Assembly (NCBI GenBank): GCA_012799755.1
Contig: JAAZKQ010000021.1
Coordinates: forward strand, 1 to 6,477
Reading direction: 5' to 3'
DNA length: 6,477 bases
Origin: Lentisphaerota bacterium
GTDB taxonomy: Bacteria; Verrucomicrobiota; Lentisphaeria; Oligosphaerales; Oligosphaeraceae
Part shown: positions 5,329-6,477 of the stretch, in pieces
Layout of the letters: each line of letters begins with the position of its first letter
Numbering within the stretch: position 1 is the stretch's first letter
Made by a program: the position numbers and the translations under genes
The notes under the pieces: generated by a model
What the model was told of the DNA's origin: nothing
Databases searched by the model: none
Seen by the model: only the letters and a program-made list of their open reading frames with translations

Positions 5329-5381
5329 TCTGCAACCATTTTTTATCCGCAGATTGCGCGGATTATCGCAGATTATTTTTT
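5323..5381 (+). terminator. Terminator-like inverted repeat at the operon end, overlapping the stop codon
   Basis: AAATAATCTGC (5323-5333) includes the TAA stop of the secreted-protein gene. It is perfectly complementary to GCAGATTATTT (5368-5378), and a T6 run covers 5376-5381. The 34-base loop is long and includes a second T6 run and an alternative 7-bp pairing, AATCTGC/GCAGATT (5327-5333 with 5349-5355). The right arm is supplied by the first 86-bp repeat unit. The long loop and A+U-rich stem make its strength uncertain. Confidence 0.45.
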
Positions 5382-5692
5382 GGGGTGGGCTGTTTGGCGT
5401 TGGGTAGGGCCTGTGTGTTTGCCCTTTTTTATCCGCAGATTACGCAGATTTCCGCAGATTATTTTTTGGGGTGGGCTGTTTGGTGTTGGGTAGGGCTCGT
5501 GTGTTTGCCCTTTTTTATCCGCAGATTACGCAGATTTCCGCAGATTATTTTTTGGGGTGGGTTGTTTGGCGTTGGGTGCCCCTTCTATCCCAGGCGGGCA
5601 GGCGCGGAGAAGAGGGCTACGCAGGCTGTCGTTCCGTGGCCGCACGCTTGCGTGCGGCGAGCAAAAAAGGCGCGCAGCTGCCTGCTCTCATC
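5329..5692. other. Convergent intergenic region filled by repeats
   Basis: This 364-base spacer between the + strand operon and the - strand edge gene is almost wholly repeat: three 86-bp tandem units, then a GC-rich structured stretch. The long open frame from 5385 to 6071 crosses both repeat types and the antisense of the edge gene. It has no family features and is not accepted as a gene. Confidence 0.75.
5339..5578 (+). repeat. 86-bp tandem repeat, about 2.8 units
   Basis: Units start at 5339, 5425 and 5511, each with T6 followed by ATCCGCAGATT. Every unit has a CGCAGATT-rich head of about 40 bases, then T6GGGGTGGG, then a G/T-rich tail (TGTTTGGCGTTGGGTAGGGC and TGTTTGCCC). The second and third units are nearly identical; the first differs mainly in the head. 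The third breaks off after GTTGGGT near 5577, and the following GCCCCTTCTATCC looks like a decayed fourth junction. The head is the same 40-bp repeat that occurs inverted at 611-650. Confidence 0.9.
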
Positions 5693-5760
5693 TTACCACG
5701 GCTTGACGCCTGCTGGCCGTGGCGGTCGGTGGTGTCGCTGTAGCTGCAAGTCCCGCCAGG
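5580..5760. repeat. Structured GC-rich element with several hairpins (possible interspersed repeat)
   Basis: It contains a perfect 9-bp inverted repeat GCCGCACGC-TT-GCGTGCGGC (5639-5658) and a 7-bp stem CCACGGC/GCCGTGG (5696-5702 with 5716-5722). CCGTGG at 5634-5639 could alternatively pair with 5696-5701. It also holds the 8-bp palindrome GCAGCTGC (5674-5681). It starts where the 86-bp array ends and runs into the last codons of the - strand gene. The clustering of dyads and the abrupt start suggest a mobile or interspersed palindromic element; its boundaries are estimates. Confidence 0.45.
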
Positions 5761-6477
5761 TGCCGACCGGCGCTTCTGCGCCAGCCGCGCTCGCGCTTAC
5801 GTCATTGCGGGCAGTATCGGCAGCGTTCACCTCGCCGGCATTGGCGGCGCCATCTGCATGGGCGCCGGCGTCTTGTGCGCCTTGTGCGTCCAGCGTCTTA
5901 TCCTTACTGCCGTTATTCTGCGGCGCTTCAGCGGGTTGCGCATCAGCGGTTGCCGCCAGGTCGCGTCCATCCTCTTCGCCAGCATTACTTGGGGCGTCTT
6001 TCGCCAGTCGCGTCTGGGCTTCCTGGAGTACGCGCCATGCCGCAGCAAGATTTTGCCGGGTTGCGGCTTGACCGGGCTGGAGTCGCAGCGCTTCGCGGCT
6101 GAGCTCGCGCGCAGCCGTGGCGTGCTGCGCAGCGAGCGCCGGCGCACCGGCGCGGAGCTTCGCTGCGGCTTCCACGATCAGCAGCGCCGACCAGTTGCTC
6201 AGCAGTCTGGCGCGCTCGGCGCCGGCGCAATCATCCTGGGCAACGTTCTCGCGGATGGCCGCTATGGCGGCTGCCCGGGCGCCGTCGTCGTCATGCAAGT
6301 TGGCGGGGACATTGTCGGCAATGGCGTTGCCGGCATAAAGCAGCAGCGCCAGCAGCGCGCTGGGTAGGGCGGCGCTTCGTCTGGTATGCGCTGTGTCCCG
6401 CCTGGCTGTGTTTTGCTTCGTTGCGTGTGGTGTGGGTGGTTTGTTCCCATTTGTGCGGCGGGCTTGGGTGGCTCGTC
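5693..6477 (-). CDS. Partial exported or anchored protein with TPR-like segment (BatC-like?), start beyond the edge
   Basis: The frame is open from the right edge to a stop at 5693-5695 (about 260 residues). Between the edge and 6299 it has no ATG, GTG or TTG, so its start lies outside unless the TTG at 6296-6298 is used, which would remove the hydrophobic segment. After a polar stretch comes RRSAALPSALLALLLYAG, ending NAIA|DN (about 6311-6382), which looks like a signal peptide or anchor. An Ala-rich helical region (about 6020-6290) follows. It includes SREALRLQPGQAATRQNLAA and then WRVLQEAQTRL, which read like the last TPR helices of BatC-type proteins (aerotolerance or VWA-TPR operons). 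The C-terminal third is Ala/Asp/Gly-rich and probably disordered. The final 20-odd residues (RDLQLQRHHRPPRPAGVKPW) are encoded by the adjoining hairpin-rich element. Its convergent position argues against a link to the nqr-like operon. The BatC assignment is tentative. Confidence 0.6.
   Translation of the reverse strand, partial: RATQARRTNGNKPPTPHATKQNTARRDTAHTRRSAALPSALLALLLYAGNAIADNVPANLHDDDGARAAAIAAIRENVAQDDCAGAERARLLSNWSALLIVEAAAKLRAGAPALAAQHATAARELSREALRLQPGQAATRQNLAAAWRVLQEAQTRLAKDAPSNAGEEDGRDLAATADAQPAEAPQNNGSKDKTLDAQGAQDAGAHADGAANAGEVNAADTARNDVSASAAGAEAPVGTWRDLQLQRHHRPPRPAGVKPW

Noticed and set aside
5339..5578. CRISPR-like repeat array
   Set aside because: The 86-bp units are directly abutting with no variable spacers, and no cas gene is present.
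5663..5684. Terminator for the - strand gene (GC-rich dyad followed by T6 on the - strand)
   Set aside because: The only stem directly before the T-run is about three base pairs. The strong 9-bp hairpin lies after the T-run, not before it.
5385..6071. 228-residue + strand open frame downstream of the operon
   Set aside because: It reads through the 86-bp array (repeated ITQISADYF strings), the hairpin element and the antisense of the edge gene.

Overview
The window carries one co-directional gene block (+ strand, about 798-5328). It is a rearranged and reduced set of Na+-NQR/Rnf-type electron-transfer genes in the order E-F-B-C, followed by a small secreted protein. The block sits between two repeat-rich intergenic stretches. 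At the right edge an unrelated, partial gene with a TPR-like segment runs on the - strand. The high G+C content, the discoidin-type domains, the long repeat-filled spacers and the dispersed CGCAGATT-type repeat suggest an uncultured bacterium of the PVC group (Lentisphaerae, Kiritimatiellaeota, Planctomycetes) or a neighbour such as Hydrogenedentes. There is no rRNA or universal marker here, so this placement is an inference.

Layout: 1-797 is non-coding. It holds a 74-bp tandem duplication, a 9-bp tandem repeat, a large imperfect palindrome with a diverged half-copy nearer the operon, and one copy of a 40-bp CGCAGATT-type repeat. 798-1412 is an NqrE/RnfA-like membrane subunit. 1415-2500 is an NqrF-like NADH-oxidising flavoprotein with a plant-type [2Fe-2S] domain. 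2544-3422 is an NqrB/RnfD-like membrane subunit that lacks the flavinylation loop. 3419-4645 is an NqrC/RnfG-like FMN-binding protein fused to a C-terminal discoidin-like domain. 4669-5328 is a signal-peptide protein whose whole mature part resembles that same domain. A terminator-like hairpin overlaps its stop codon and leads into three 86-bp tandem units (5339-5578). A structured GC-rich stretch (about 5580-5760) follows and reaches into the 3' end of the - strand gene.

Working model: NqrF takes electrons from NADH into FAD and its [2Fe-2S] centre. NqrE and NqrB form a membrane core. NqrC presents a covalently bound FMN on the outer face. The discoidin-like modules on NqrC and on the secreted protein would contact an extracytoplasmic partner or ligand. 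No NqrA or NqrD is encoded here, the B subunit has lost its FMN-threonine site, and the C subunit uses Ser in place of Thr in its flavinylation motif. The block may therefore encode a minimal, repurposed Nqr-like system rather than a classical sodium pump. Whether A, D and the flavin transferase ApbE are encoded elsewhere cannot be seen from this window.
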